64,000 nt of DNA, from assembly GCF_008641105.1 (NCBI RefSeq), contig NZ_VTTI01000013.1, forward strand, positions 1 through 64,000. The letters are read 5' to 3'. The position numbers and the translations under genes are program-made. Numbering within the stretch: position 1 is the stretch's first letter; every line of letters begins with the position of its first letter. Of this stretch, positions 27,441 through 36,510 are shown piece after piece. The notes below the pieces were generated by a model. That model searched no databases and was not told the origin of the DNA. It worked only from the letters and a program-made list of their open reading frames with translations. The stretch comes from Halopseudomonas salina (GTDB lineage Bacteria; Pseudomonadota; Gammaproteobacteria; Pseudomonadales; Pseudomonadaceae).

Positions 27441-27488
27441 ACACTACTTGTTGTGCATAGCGAGCAATCCTAGACCCAGATATGGTAA
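27441..27488 (-). promoter_or_regulatory. Candidate tandem NrdR boxes upstream of nrdJab
   Basis: The 16-mer at 27441-27456 (ACACTACTTGTTGTGC on the + strand) matches the NrdR consensus acaCwAtATaTwGtgt at 12 of 16 positions. A weaker 16-mer at 27473-27488 (8 of 16) lies 32 bp away, the three-helical-turn spacing usual for NrdR pairs. The region also holds a perfect 8-bp inverted repeat CCAGATAT-N11-ATATCTGG (27476-27502). Repression by NrdR is the natural reading, but box 2 is poor. Confidence 0.45.
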
Positions 27489-27605
27489 ATATCAATATCT
27501 GGCAGACCACAAAAAAGTACTTTTTCCGCTTGACTTGAAGAGAGCCAGAAAGGACGTGGCCGGGGAGCGCCGACCAGACCGGCCGGCGAGGATTTCGGGG
27601 AAATA

Positions 27606-28190
27606 TCAGGCGCGGTTGCCGTCTATCGGAAAGAAGCATCCGTTGCTCCAGACGCCCAGACAAAGTGTGCCCTGGTGCTCGCGCTCAACGGCCAGCTCGA
27701 CCAGTTGATAGAAAACATTGCGTCCGATCAGTGCCTCCAGATTGCGCCGCACCAGCACGTAGGGTGAGGGCTCCTGAGTGCCTGCATCGAGCTCGACGCG
27801 AATCGGATTGTCACTTCCTACTTCGACTGTATCTTCAAGGTTGGTAGTGAATGTCAGCTTCTGACTCTCGCCCTCACCTTCCACGTTGAGCAGGGTGGCC
27901 ACAAATGGCGCGTCATCGACCTGAATAGCCCAGCGCTCGACGGGCGTCACCAGATAATAACGGCCATCGTCGTCAAGACGCAGAATGCTGGCAAATAACT
28001 GCACCAAAGCCTTGCGACTGATTGGATCACCCTCGTGGTACCAGGTGCCATCGCGGGTAATCTGCAGATCCATTTCGCCACTGACCGGCGGATCCCACTG
28101 ATCAACCGGAGCCGGTTGCGGGCGACGGGTCGAATTGGCGCCGGGGATGCTGTCGAGCAGCGACTGGTGCGGTGGTGGTCGTCGGGTCAT
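27606..28190 (-). CDS. DUF1285 family protein
   Basis: 194 residues, soluble. The core (about 35-190) has GTWYHEGDPISRKALVQLF and DGRYYLVTPVERWAI followed by a beta-rich domain ending in the VELAVEREHQGTLCLGVWS region, matching DUF1285, a family of unknown function. ATG 28190 with GAGGT upstream. It follows the DUF4823 lipoprotein gene by 14 nt, so the two form a small operon. Confidence 0.85.
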   Translation of the reverse strand: MTRRPPPHQSLLDSIPGANSTRRPQPAPVDQWDPPVSGEMDLQITRDGTWYHEGDPISRKALVQLFASILRLDDDGRYYLVTPVERWAIQVDDAPFVATLLNVEGEGESQKLTFTTNLEDTVEVGSDNPIRVELDAGTQEPSPYVLVRRNLEALIGRNVFYQLVELAVEREHQGTLCLGVWSNGCFFPIDGNRA

Positions 28191-28204
28191 GGTGTTACCT
28201 CTAT

Positions 28205-28810
28205 TCAACGGCCGAGCAATTGCCGGGTGTAGTCTTCCAGCGGCGGACGCAGCAGATCCGTTGGCTCGGACTGGTAAAATTGCAGGAAACCGCCGCGCGT
28301 AGCGACAACGGCATGATCGATCATCCGGCGCGTAGCCGTTTCCATCAGAATCAGATGCAGGGTGGCGCGATCAACACCAACATCACCCAGGCGACGGGAA
28401 TCTTCCCAGTGTTCACGGTCTCCGACCTGATCTTCGGCACTGGCAAAGCGGGTGTACAGAAGATAGTCCATGCCATGGACGTATGCCTGATCCAGGGCCT
28501 CTTCCAATCCCAATGGTGTCTCCGCACGACGCATCAGGGGAAACACCTGTACTGCCGCGGCAAAGGTTTCCTCGGCGACAACATTCGGACGTGCATAGGG
28601 ATGGCCCACCGGGACGAAATGCCCCTGGGCAATAAACAGACTGGAGTCGGATTGCAGGCTCCAGTTGGCCTGTCGGGTGATGGTGTAATTATCCATCAAC
28701 CCTGCGTCACCCAAATGGTAACGCGCGGTTTTCTGCATGTCGGACGGCTTGACGCAGCCGGTCAGTGCCAACAGGGCGGTGAGTAAAATGGCTATTGCTG
28801 TCCAGCGCAT
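28205..28810 (-). CDS. DUF4823 family lipoprotein
   Basis: 201 residues. The signal peptide ends in lipobox LTGC (Cys about 19). Asp/Asn at +2 is absent (Val), suggesting export to the outer membrane. The remaining sequence has VNAEETF-like VVAEETFAAAVQVFP and DYLLYTRF stretches typical of DUF4823. Function unknown. It is cotranscribed with the DUF1285 gene; the radical SAM gene is 43 nt upstream on the same strand. Confidence 0.8.
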   Translation of the reverse strand: MRWTAIAILLTALLALTGCVKPSDMQKTARYHLGDAGLMDNYTITRQANWSLQSDSSLFIAQGHFVPVGHPYARPNVVAEETFAAAVQVFPLMRRAETPLGLEEALDQAYVHGMDYLLYTRFASAEDQVGDREHWEDSRRLGDVGVDRATLHLILMETATRRMIDHAVVATRGGFLQFYQSEPTDLLRPPLEDYTRQLLGR

Positions 28811-28853
28811 CCTGATTTCCTCGGCATGTTACCTGGTGGCTCAATGGAGCCTA

Positions 28854-29750
28854 TTACAGACCGCGCATCCACTCCGGTCGCAAACGCGCCCGCTCGGGCC
28901 GCTCGATGGCGTTCTTCACCTGCTCCAGTATTCGCTCCTTGTCCGCCCCCAGCGTGCCCTTGAGCACCAGAGCGTTGGAAGCATGGTCACTGCGAAAGAC
29001 GCTGTCGCGCAAGTCGAGCTCCTGGATAAACTGTTGCAATTCAAGAAACAGACTCTGCTGGTCCAGGGGTTCGAAATCGGGAAAGCGATCACGATAGCGT
29101 TCCATCCCCTGAGGAAAACTGACCACTAGCGTCGAAACAAATTCAGGCTGAGTTGCATTCATCAGTCTGGCAGAGTTGCGCGCGTGCTGCTCGCTCAAGC
29201 TCTTTCCGCCCAGACCATTGAGAATCATCACCGAACGCAGGATGCCAGCCTCCCCAGCCTTGGTCAGTGCCTGCTCGGTGGACTCGTAGGTTTCCCCCTT
29301 GTTGACGCGCTCAAGCACCTGATCATCTCCTGATTCGGCGCCCACATAGAGCATGGCCAATCCGGCCTCACGCAGCTCTCTGAGTTCCTCGACCGATTTA
29401 CGCTTGAGATTGCGCGGCAGGCAGTAGGAAGTCACACGCTCCACCGTCGGCATGTGCTCACGTATAGCTTCAAGAATGGTCAACAGCCGGCGCGTGGGAA
29501 GCACCATGGCATCCCCGTCTGCCAGGAAGACGCGCTGAACAATCAACTGTTCGCCGCTGCGCCGTATCTCTTCAAGCACCTGTTTCTCATCCCGCGCACG
29601 GAATTTCTTCTGCTCATCTGTGTACATTTCACAAAATGTGCACTGATTCCAGGAGCAGCCATTGGTAACCGGCAGGATCAGCGAATGGGCTTCACTGGGG
29701 GGACGGAAGACGGGTTCTATGTAACTGACGGGGAACGACTGGGCAGACAT
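28854..29750 (-). CDS. Radical SAM protein of unknown substrate
   Basis: 298 residues from ATG 29750 (GGAG 8 nt upstream). The iron-sulfur motif is CSWNQCTFC at residues 32-40, a CX4CX2C spacing instead of the textbook CX3CX2C. It is followed by ADGDAMVLP and YVGAESGDDQVLERVNKGE, which belong to the SAM-binding Elp3-like barrel, and a C-terminal helix-rich end. There is no cobalamin-binding or SPASM domain. Homologues are annotated only as radical SAM proteins, and neighbours give no clue to the substrate. Confidence 0.85.
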   Translation of the reverse strand: MSAQSFPVSYIEPVFRPPSEAHSLILPVTNGCSWNQCTFCEMYTDEQKKFRARDEKQVLEEIRRSGEQLIVQRVFLADGDAMVLPTRRLLTILEAIREHMPTVERVTSYCLPRNLKRKSVEELRELREAGLAMLYVGAESGDDQVLERVNKGETYESTEQALTKAGEAGILRSVMILNGLGGKSLSEQHARNSARLMNATQPEFVSTLVVSFPQGMERYRDRFPDFEPLDQQSLFLELQQFIQELDLRDSVFRSDHASNALVLKGTLGADKERILEQVKNAIERPERARLRPEWMRGL

Positions 29751-29923
29751 GACTTCTCCGTTGGAGGGGGGGGGTGACGAGTCGACCCTGCAGTCTACTA
29801 CGAAAAACCTCAAGGTAGGATCACCCGTATACGTTTCGCGCCTGCGGTGTGATTGATTTATCGTTTTAACTCGACTCGAGCCATATTTCGAATTAGAACA
29901 AACCAATCTGAGTGGATAAAACA

Positions 29924-31588
29924 ATGAATCGATCCAGCCTCCCTTTTGCCGGCTTTTGCCGGACAGGGCTCGCCGCCGCCGTTTTCGCCGTAACCCTTAC
30001 CGGCTGCCTCTCTGGAGGTGGCGGTGGTAGTGAAGCAGTGGCTACCCCCGACCCCCTAACTGTCACTACTACCGAGGGGGCTATCAAGGGCGTCACACTC
30101 GAGGGTGTGGAAGGTATCCGCGTATTCCGCGGCATACCCTATGCTGAACCGCCGGTTGGTGAACTACGATTTGCGCCAACAGTGCCAGCGGAGGACCGGT
30201 CGGAAACACTGCAGTTGAGCGACGCCTTCGGTAGCAGCTGTGTTCAGATCGATCTCGCTGTCAGAGCGCCGGCCGGAAATGAAGATTGTCTCTATCTCAA
30301 TGTGTATGCGCCCGAGTCCGGCGAGAATCTTCCTGTAATGGTATGGCTTCATGGCGGGGCTTTCGTATTCGGCAATGGCGGTGGTGAATATGATCCAACT
30401 CGACTGGTGAAAGAAGACGTTATCGTCGTTACCCTGAACTACCGTCTTGGTTTGCTGGGCTTTCTCGCTCACCCCAACCTGGAGTCAGACGGAGGCAACT
30501 TCGGCTTGATGGACCAGCAACAGGCGCTGCGCTGGGTGAAGGAAAACGCTGCTGCCTTTGGCGGCGATTCGAACAATGTCACTATCTTTGGTGAATCCGC
30601 TGGCGGTCATAGCGTGATGAGCCATATCGCTTCACCACGAGCCAAAGAGGAAAATCTGTTCCAGCGCGCAATAGTACAAAGCGGTTCCTACGCCGCCTTC
30701 CAACAAAGCAAGGTTGACGCGCAAGCGACTGGCGAAACCGCTGCCACCGCGCTGGGCTGTGCCGATGGGGCAACGGCTGCAACCTGTCTGCGCGCTCTGC
30801 CGGCAATGAGTTTCCTGGCTGTGCAGGGCTCCCAGGTCATTCCCAACTCCGATCCAACTACCGACCTGCTGCCTGTGAGCATACAAACTGCGCTGGCCAC
30901 CGGTTCATTCAATCAGGATCTGGACATCATGATCGGCAGCAACCAGGATGAAGGCACCCTGTTCGTCGCTCTGGATGAACTCACAGGCGACCCGCTTGAT
31001 GTCCTGGGCGAGGCCGAATACCGCACACGCGTCGCTGATCTTTTTGAAGATTCAGGCCTGGATGCCGATGCCATCGCCACCTACTATCTGAATGAGTACC
31101 CCACCGGGGCAAATCGACTATCGCTGGCACTGTCGGCGATCTGGACCGACTCCAACTTCGCCTGCAACAGCTATGCACAGGCCAGCACGTTCGCGAACAG
31201 CAACATGAATACCTACCAGTACTGGTTCCGCGACGAAAATGCGCCCTGGACTTTGGTACCTGCGGCGAGCTTCCCACTGGGGGCAACACACGCCGGCGAG
31301 ATTCCCTATGTTCTATACCCGGAGCAGGTGATGCGCGATCGTTATACGGGCGATAAAGACGAACTGGATGCACTGGCCAGCGACATGGTGGGCTACTGGG
31401 CCCAATTCGCCAAGGATGGCAACCCCAACAGCACCGACGGTGTAGCCCCCAACTGGGCGCAAGTATCCGCCGGTCAAATCAATACCCTGGACGTGTCGAG
31501 CCCTGGCAGTGGTTCGAACCTCAACTTCCTCGGATATCATCGCTGCGGTTATTGGGCAACCCCACCCCTGGCGGCGGCACCTCGTTAA
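29924..31588 (+). CDS. Type B carboxylesterase lipoprotein
   Basis: 554 residues. The lipobox LTGC (Cys about 27) is followed by a flexible tether LSGGGGGSE. The cholinesterase/para-nitrobenzyl-esterase fold shows FRGIPYAEPPVGELRF, EDCLYLNVYAP, oxyanion HGGAF, nucleophile GESAGG, Glu in IGSNQDEGT and His in THAGEIPY. It is probably an outer-membrane-anchored esterase for organic esters. ATG 29924 is chosen; a GTG 12 nt upstream is also in frame. Ends at a bidirectional terminator shared with the TetR gene. Confidence 0.9.
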   Translation: MNRSSLPFAGFCRTGLAAAVFAVTLTGCLSGGGGGSEAVATPDPLTVTTTEGAIKGVTLEGVEGIRVFRGIPYAEPPVGELRFAPTVPAEDRSETLQLSDAFGSSCVQIDLAVRAPAGNEDCLYLNVYAPESGENLPVMVWLHGGAFVFGNGGGEYDPTRLVKEDVIVVTLNYRLGLLGFLAHPNLESDGGNFGLMDQQQALRWVKENAAAFGGDSNNVTIFGESAGGHSVMSHIASPRAKEENLFQRAIVQSGSYAAFQQSKVDAQATGETAATALGCADGATAATCLRALPAMSFLAVQGSQVIPNSDPTTDLLPVSIQTALATGSFNQDLDIMIGSNQDEGTLFVALDELTGDPLDVLGEAEYRTRVADLFEDSGLDADAIATYYLNEYPTGANRLSLALSAIWTDSNFACNSYAQASTFANSNMNTYQYWFRDENAPWTLVPAASFPLGATHAGEIPYVLYPEQVMRDRYTGDKDELDALASDMVGYWAQFAKDGNPNSTDGVAPNWAQVSAGQINTLDVSSPGSGSNLNFLGYHRCGYWATPPLAAAPR

Positions 31589-31610
31589 CCTGACCTTTCA
31601 ATCTCCCACA

Positions 31611-31635
31611 GCAGCCCGGCTATTCGCCGGGCTGC
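31611..31635. terminator. Bidirectional terminator between carboxylesterase and TetR genes
   Basis: Perfect 10-bp inverted repeat GCAGCCCGGC / GCCGGGCTGC with a 5-nt loop between two convergent genes. Its right arm touches the TetR stop codon. T tracts are short on both sides. Confidence 0.7.
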
Positions 31636-32279
31636 TATGTTTCGGCCGACTCCAGCTCCTTCTTGCGCTTGGACTTGTTGCCCATGCGCACGCCTATATC
31701 CATCAGAAACTGCATATATCCTTCCTTGTCCTCGATCACATCCTGCCAGAACGGTGAGTGATACATCGCCATGGCGCCGTGCACCAGAGCCCAGGCCGCG
31801 CAGTAATGGAAGTAGGCTGGCACATTCTCCAGTTTGCCATCATCAATACGTTCCTGAATAACCCCGGTCAGATGGTTGAAGTTGGAGGCGCGGATCTTGT
31901 GCAACTCTTCAACAAGTTCAGGTAACTGATTGGATTTGACCAGTTTTTCTTCCAGACGATCAAACAGACGATAGCGTTCCGGATCGCTCATGCGGAAGGC
32001 GAAATAGTCGCGAGAAAGGGCTTCGCGGTCTCGCTCGATGCTTTCGGAATGCAGGAGACTGGCAAGATCGCGTTCATAGTCGAGCATCAGACGCAGATAG
32101 ATTTCAGCCTTGGATTTGAAGTGCTTGTAGATGGTGCCCTTTCCGATACCCACTTCGTCGGCGATCATTTCAACCGTCACACTGTCTTCACCCTGCTCAA
32201 GGAACAGGCGCAGGGAGGTATCGAGTATTTCCTGCTCGCGACGCCGAAACTCGCGGACCTTTCGTGATTCTTTCTGCAT
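31635..32279 (-). CDS. TetR family transcriptional regulator
   Basis: 214 residues. The N-terminal HTH (about 14-60, EILDTSLRLFLEQGEDSVTVEMIADEVGIGKGTIYKHFKSK) is complete, and the C-terminal ligand domain is of the AcrR-like kind with FHYCAAWALVHGAMAMYHS. ATG 32279 fits the usual distance to the HTH; an ATG at 32315 would add 12 residues. From memory, P. aeruginosa also has a TetR gene close to rgsA and tatD, so this may be its counterpart, with the ABC operon inserted between. Target unknown. Confidence 0.88.
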   Translation of the reverse strand: MQKESRKVREFRRREQEILDTSLRLFLEQGEDSVTVEMIADEVGIGKGTIYKHFKSKAEIYLRLMLDYERDLASLLHSESIERDREALSRDYFAFRMSDPERYRLFDRLEEKLVKSNQLPELVEELHKIRASNFNHLTGVIQERIDDGKLENVPAYFHYCAAWALVHGAMAMYHSPFWQDVIEDKEGYMQFLMDIGVRMGNKSKRKKELESAET

Positions 32280-32363
32280 GACGATTATGCACTTCCCTAC
32301 CGGCAAAATCGGCATTATGCCAACTTGATGACCAAATTCCCATGATTGCTTGAAAGCTGACTG

Positions 32364-33215
32364 TCAGGCCCTTTTTTGAACACGAACAGCCACCAGCGCA
32401 AGCACCATCGAGCCAAGCATCAGCAACAGAGAGACAGCATTGAGTACCGGCGTAGCGCCCTCGCGAAGGCGACTGAACAACGTGATGGTCAGCGGCGCAT
32501 CGGAGCCAACCAGCATCAGCGTGGTATTGAAGTTCTCGAACGACATCAGAAAACAGATCAGCGCTGCGCCGATGATTGCCGGCGCCAGAAACGGCAAGGT
32601 GACGGTCAGAACGGCAGTCAGATGTGAAGCACCCAGATTACGGGCGGCCTCTTCAAGCTGTATGTCGAAGGTTCGCAACCGCGCTGATATGACCAGAGTG
32701 GCGATGGTGCTGAGGAAGGCAAATTGACCCAACACCACCAGCAGCAGCCCGGGCCTAAGCATATCCAGGAAAATATCGTGATTGAAGTCGAAATAGTTGG
32801 CGATACGACTGGCAAAAATCAGAATGGATATACCCAGAATCACACCCGGGATAACCAGGGGTAGCAGCATCAGAATGAACAGCAGATTCTTGCCGGGGAA
32901 ACGGTGGCGCTCAAAAAGAAAGGCATTGAGTGTGGCCAGGCTGACAGCCAGCACCGTGACACAACTGGCGACCAGAGCGCTGGTACCAACACTGCGCAAA
33001 ATGGCGCGATCATGGAACAACCCTGTGCGCTCAGGGGTATTGGCCACAAACCAATCGAGCGTAAAGCCTTTCCAGGGCAGAGCCGGAAAGCTGCTGTCAT
33101 TGAAGGCAAACACGCCCACAACGATCAGCGGTGCCGCCAGGTAAATGAAGAACACCAGCACATAGGCCGCATAGATCCAGCGAAATCGTCGGGTTAGCGG
33201 TAACGAGGCGATCAT
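32364..33215 (-). CDS. Polyamine-type ABC transporter permease (PotC/YdcV-like)
   Basis: 283 residues with six membrane segments and the BPD-type loop EEAARNLGASHLTAVLTVTLP that contacts the ATPase (EAA motif). Its ATG overlaps the stop of the preceding permease gene as ATGA. Last gene of the four-gene importer; TetR follows after 84 nt on the same strand. The subgroup fits spermidine/putrescine-type importers, but the exact ligand is not proven. Confidence 0.88.
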   Translation of the reverse strand: MIASLPLTRRFRWIYAAYVLVFFIYLAAPLIVVGVFAFNDSSFPALPWKGFTLDWFVANTPERTGLFHDRAILRSVGTSALVASCVTVLAVSLATLNAFLFERHRFPGKNLLFILMLLPLVIPGVILGISILIFASRIANYFDFNHDIFLDMLRPGLLLVVLGQFAFLSTIATLVISARLRTFDIQLEEAARNLGASHLTAVLTVTLPFLAPAIIGAALICFLMSFENFNTTLMLVGSDAPLTITLFSRLREGATPVLNAVSLLLMLGSMVLALVAVRVQKRA

Positions 33216-34087
33216 CGCATGGTCTCCGCAAAGGATTGCCGGCTCAACCTCAGGCCCAGCCACACAATCAGCGATGACAGCACCAGCAGCAGCACACCGA
33301 ATGCGGCGCCCTGCTCCCAATTGAATCGGGTAATAAACTGGGTAAAAATCTGCTCGGTGAACCACATACTGTCCTTGCCACCAAGCAGTACCGGCGTGAG
33401 ATAGTTGCCTACCGAAAGCATGAACACCACGATCGAACCGGAAACAATACCCGGCATAGCGTGGGGGATGACGATGTTGCGCGCAACGCTCAGATGATTG
33501 CCGCCCAGATCGTAGGCCGCCTCCACAAGACTGTCATCCAGGCTGTCCAGCGTGGTCACCAGGGGAACCAGCATGAACAGAATCGAGGCGTAGACCAACC
33601 CGACCATGATCGCCACATCGTTATAGAGCATCTCCACCGGCCCGGCGGCCAGGCCGCTCCACTGCAGCAAGCCGCTGATCACGCCACTTTCACGCAGCAG
33701 GATCATCCATCCATAGGTACGCACCAGTTCGCTGACCCAGAAAGGCACCAGGCATGCCAGAAACAGCAGCGAGCGCCTGCGACCACGCACCAGCTTGGCA
33801 ATGTACCAGGCCACCGGAAAGGCAATAACCAGCGTCAGGAACGTGGTAAAAATTGAAATAAACGCAGTACGCACGAAGGTACGCCAGTACAGCGACTCGG
33901 TGAAAAACAGCTCGTAATGCATCCAGCTGAAACGATGCTCGGCAAAACCGATACGTTCACGCAGGGACACCAGCACCATATCCACATGCGGCAACACAAT
34001 CAGTAGCAACAGCCACAATAACAACGGCAACATGAGCAGGAATACACCAAGGCCCAATCCGCCATGTGATGCCTTGTTCCCTCTCAT
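33212..34087 (-). CDS. Polyamine-type ABC transporter permease (PotB/YdcU-like)
   Basis: 291 residues, six membrane segments starting at residues 11-32. The cytoplasmic EAA loop is VEAAYDLGGNHLSVARNIVIPHAMPG. ATGA overlap with the upstream ATPase gene indicates coupled translation and equal supply of subunits. Pairs with the following PotC-like permease to form the channel. Confidence 0.88.
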   Translation of the reverse strand: MRGNKASHGGLGLGVFLLMLPLLLWLLLLIVLPHVDMVLVSLRERIGFAEHRFSWMHYELFFTESLYWRTFVRTAFISIFTTFLTLVIAFPVAWYIAKLVRGRRRSLLFLACLVPFWVSELVRTYGWMILLRESGVISGLLQWSGLAAGPVEMLYNDVAIMVGLVYASILFMLVPLVTTLDSLDDSLVEAAYDLGGNHLSVARNIVIPHAMPGIVSGSIVVFMLSVGNYLTPVLLGGKDSMWFTEQIFTQFITRFNWEQGAAFGVLLLVLSSLIVWLGLRLSRQSFAETMR

Positions 34088-35187
34088 GGAGCATCTGCCG
34101 CAAAATACTGCGCCTGGCTACTCATCCAGCCCAACTGCAGACGATCGCCCGGTTTCAGCCTGGCAAACTCCGGGGTCTGGGGAAGCCGGACGGTCAGCCC
34201 GACGCCCTGCTCCACCGTCGCACTGATACGACTGTTGGCGCCATCGAATAACAGTGTATTGATCTGAGCATTCAGGCAGTTGTCCATCCGGCATGTCTCA
34301 CCCGGTAAAAACGGGCTGATACCTTCAGGCCGCACAAACAGTGAAACGGCGTCGCCCACACTGATCGGCAGAGCTCCTGCAGCGGTGGCTTGAATAGCCT
34401 GACCACTGGCCAGGGTGACCCGACCCGGAGCCGCCACACGTGCCTGAAGCCGGTTTGAGTCGCCAACAAATCCCGCCACAAAAGGGGTGGCCGGCTCGTA
34501 ATACAAGGTTTGCGGGCTTGCTACCTGCTCGAAGCGGCCCTTATTCATCACGGCCACCTGATCAGACATGACCAGGGCTTCGGACTGGTCGTGGGTGATA
34601 TAGACAAAGGTGGTGCCAAAGGTCTGCTGCAGCTGCTTGAGCTCCAGTTTCATCTGCTCGCGCAGCTTCAGATCCAGGGCGCCCAGGGGTTCATCCAGCA
34701 ATAACACCGCCGGCTCCAGCACCAGACAGCGGGCGATGGCAATGCGCTGCTTTTGCCCACCGGAGAGTTGGTCCGGCTTGCGCTGCCCCACGTCGGGCAG
34801 CCCGACCCTTTCGAGTACGTCATTCACCCGCCGGGCAATATCTTTCCTGGCAACACCGCGACGTTTCAGCCCGTAGGCTATGTTGTCCGCGACGCTCATC
34901 ATCGGAAACAGAGCCAGATGCTGGAACACCATATTCAGAGATCGCTTGTTGGGCGGTACTCCCCGCATGGACTGGCCCTTGATGCGGATGTCCCCGTGAT
35001 CGGGTTCGACAAAGCCTGCAAGCATGCGCAGCAGCGTTGTTTTACCGCAGCCCGAGGGTCCCAGAATGGAGAAAAAGGAACCGGCCGGAATACTCAGGGA
35101 GATATTATCTACCGCCGCCTGGCCGGCAAACGCCTTGTACAGCTGGTGGCACTCAAGGTCCAGGGGGGTATCGGGTGTGAAAGGCAT
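34084..35187 (-). CDS. Polyamine-type ABC transporter ATP-binding protein (PotA-like)
   Basis: 367 residues. Walker A LGPSGCGKTT (about 41-50), Q-loop in MVFQHLALFPMM, signature LSGGQKQR, Walker B AVLLLDEPLGALD, H-loop THDQ, and a C-terminal TOBE domain (about 275-360). All catalytic motifs are intact. It follows the binding-protein gene by 66 nt. Confidence 0.92.
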   Translation of the reverse strand: MPFTPDTPLDLECHQLYKAFAGQAAVDNISLSIPAGSFFSILGPSGCGKTTLLRMLAGFVEPDHGDIRIKGQSMRGVPPNKRSLNMVFQHLALFPMMSVADNIAYGLKRRGVARKDIARRVNDVLERVGLPDVGQRKPDQLSGGQKQRIAIARCLVLEPAVLLLDEPLGALDLKLREQMKLELKQLQQTFGTTFVYITHDQSEALVMSDQVAVMNKGRFEQVASPQTLYYEPATPFVAGFVGDSNRLQARVAAPGRVTLASGQAIQATAAGALPISVGDAVSLFVRPEGISPFLPGETCRMDNCLNAQINTLLFDGANSRISATVEQGVGLTVRLPQTPEFARLKPGDRLQLGWMSSQAQYFAADAP

Positions 35188-35253
35188 GGCATTTCCGTTG
35201 CAAAGGATCCTGATCGCCCGGCATTGCGCCGGACGAAAAGACCGGAATCAATG

Positions 35254-36315
35254 TCAGTTCGCGGCGCTAACGCGATCGAGAATACGCCCTTCAATGGTTT
35301 CCAGGCCCGGCGGAACCGGTGGATACCACTTGATATTCTCCAGTGCCGCTTCGTCGAAGCTGCTCTCGAAACTGTTTTTCAGCTTTGCATCGACAAAGGC
35401 TTCAGCGCCCCGGGATGCGGTGAAATTACCCGCCGACTGGGTAATCATTGCCGCAATTTCGGGCTGCATAACAAAGTTGATCCACTTGTAGGCCGCTTCA
35501 TCATTGGCCCCACGACGCGGCAATGCAAAGGTATCGATCCAACCCAGCGCACCGCTGGCAGGCGCCACAAAGCTGATTTCCGGATTCTCGGCCTGGAGCT
35601 TCCAGCCGCCTGCATCCCAGCCCTTGGCCGCAACCACTTCGCCTGATGCAACCAGGTTGATCAGTTCGTCACCCCCGGTCCAGTAGGTTTTCACGTTGGG
35701 TTTGCAGGCAATCAGCTTTTCCTGCACACGCGTCATCATTGCCTCATAGGCTACGGGATCGTCGTAGGCCGCGAAGGGGTCCTCGCCCATGGAGAACGCC
35801 ATACCGATCAGCATTGGCCGACGCAAGCGGTAGGAGACCCGGCCTGCCAATTCCGGCTTGCACAGGTCTGCGAAGCTGTTCACCTGACCCCGTACACTGT
35901 CGTGCACAATCAGGCCCGTTGTGCCCCACACATGGGGGACCGCATAGATGTCACCATCCAGTTCGGTGTTGGCCTTGGTGGCTGCCAGCATGGAGGGGAT
36001 AAATAGGGAGGAGTCTATTTTGCTGGTGTCCATCGGCTTGTAGATCCGATATTCCTGCTGGGCACTGGTGATCCGATCCTGACTGGGCTGCGCCAGATCA
36101 AAACCCGAGCCGCCGGTGGCACGCAGTTTGGAAATCATGTCCTCGTTGTTGGACAGGGTTACCTGCACATCAATGCCGGTTTGCTCTTCGAATTGGCTGA
36201 TCACTTCCTCGGGGGCATAACCGCCCCAGGTGAGCAAACGCAGCTCTTCAGCAATGGCGGAAAACGGCATGGCAAGGGTGATTACGGCAGGTACGAGCAT
36301 CTGTTTCAAACGCAT
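35254..36315 (-). CDS. Spermidine/putrescine-type ABC transporter substrate-binding protein
   Basis: 353 residues with a signal peptide (1-22, AIA-EE). The start of the mature protein, LRLLTWGGYAPEEVISQFEEQTGIDV, and the hinge region GWDAGGWKLQ belong to the PotD/PotF fold, though other ligands such as opines or amino acids are known in this family. First gene of the operon. A TATACT at 36370-36375 (minus) is a plausible -10; its -35 is weak. Confidence 0.88.
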   Translation of the reverse strand: MRLKQMLVPAVITLAMPFSAIAEELRLLTWGGYAPEEVISQFEEQTGIDVQVTLSNNEDMISKLRATGGSGFDLAQPSQDRITSAQQEYRIYKPMDTSKIDSSLFIPSMLAATKANTELDGDIYAVPHVWGTTGLIVHDSVRGQVNSFADLCKPELAGRVSYRLRRPMLIGMAFSMGEDPFAAYDDPVAYEAMMTRVQEKLIACKPNVKTYWTGGDELINLVASGEVVAAKGWDAGGWKLQAENPEISFVAPASGALGWIDTFALPRRGANDEAAYKWINFVMQPEIAAMITQSAGNFTASRGAEAFVDAKLKNSFESSFDEAALENIKWYPPVPPGLETIEGRILDRVSAAN

Positions 36316-36416
36316 GATGTACTTCCTTTTATCGTCGTTGGTTCCCGGAAACTAAGTCATGACCGTGACAGTATAGTTACAGCAAAAAAAACTGCCCGAC
36401 CGCGAGCTAACAACAG

Positions 36417-36445
36417 TTGACGATAAAATGCCGTGCGCGTATTCC
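36417..36445 (+). promoter_or_regulatory. Candidate sigma-70 promoter upstream of the small RNA
   Basis: TTGACG, a 17-nt spacer, then TATTCC on the + strand in a gap without protein genes. It would start a transcript near 36452 that runs into the terminator at 36591. A second possible start is nearer the RNA, behind CAATACT (36497-36503), which has no -35 and could be read by sigma-S. Confidence 0.45.
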
Positions 36446-36510
36446 AAATCGGTTTATGAAAGGGGAACAAAGGGCTGGCGGACTGCGGAATCTGGGCAAT
36501 ACTGAAGACA

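Noticed and set aside
27358..27605. Cobalamin riboswitch before the B12-dependent reductase
   Set aside because: No B12-box-like conserved segment was found and the region is short for that class; only the unassigned stem structure is reported.
36316..36510. GacA upstream activating sequence (TGTAAG-N6-CTTACA) before the small RNA
   Set aside because: No such motif is visible, so the RNA was not called RsmY/RsmZ.
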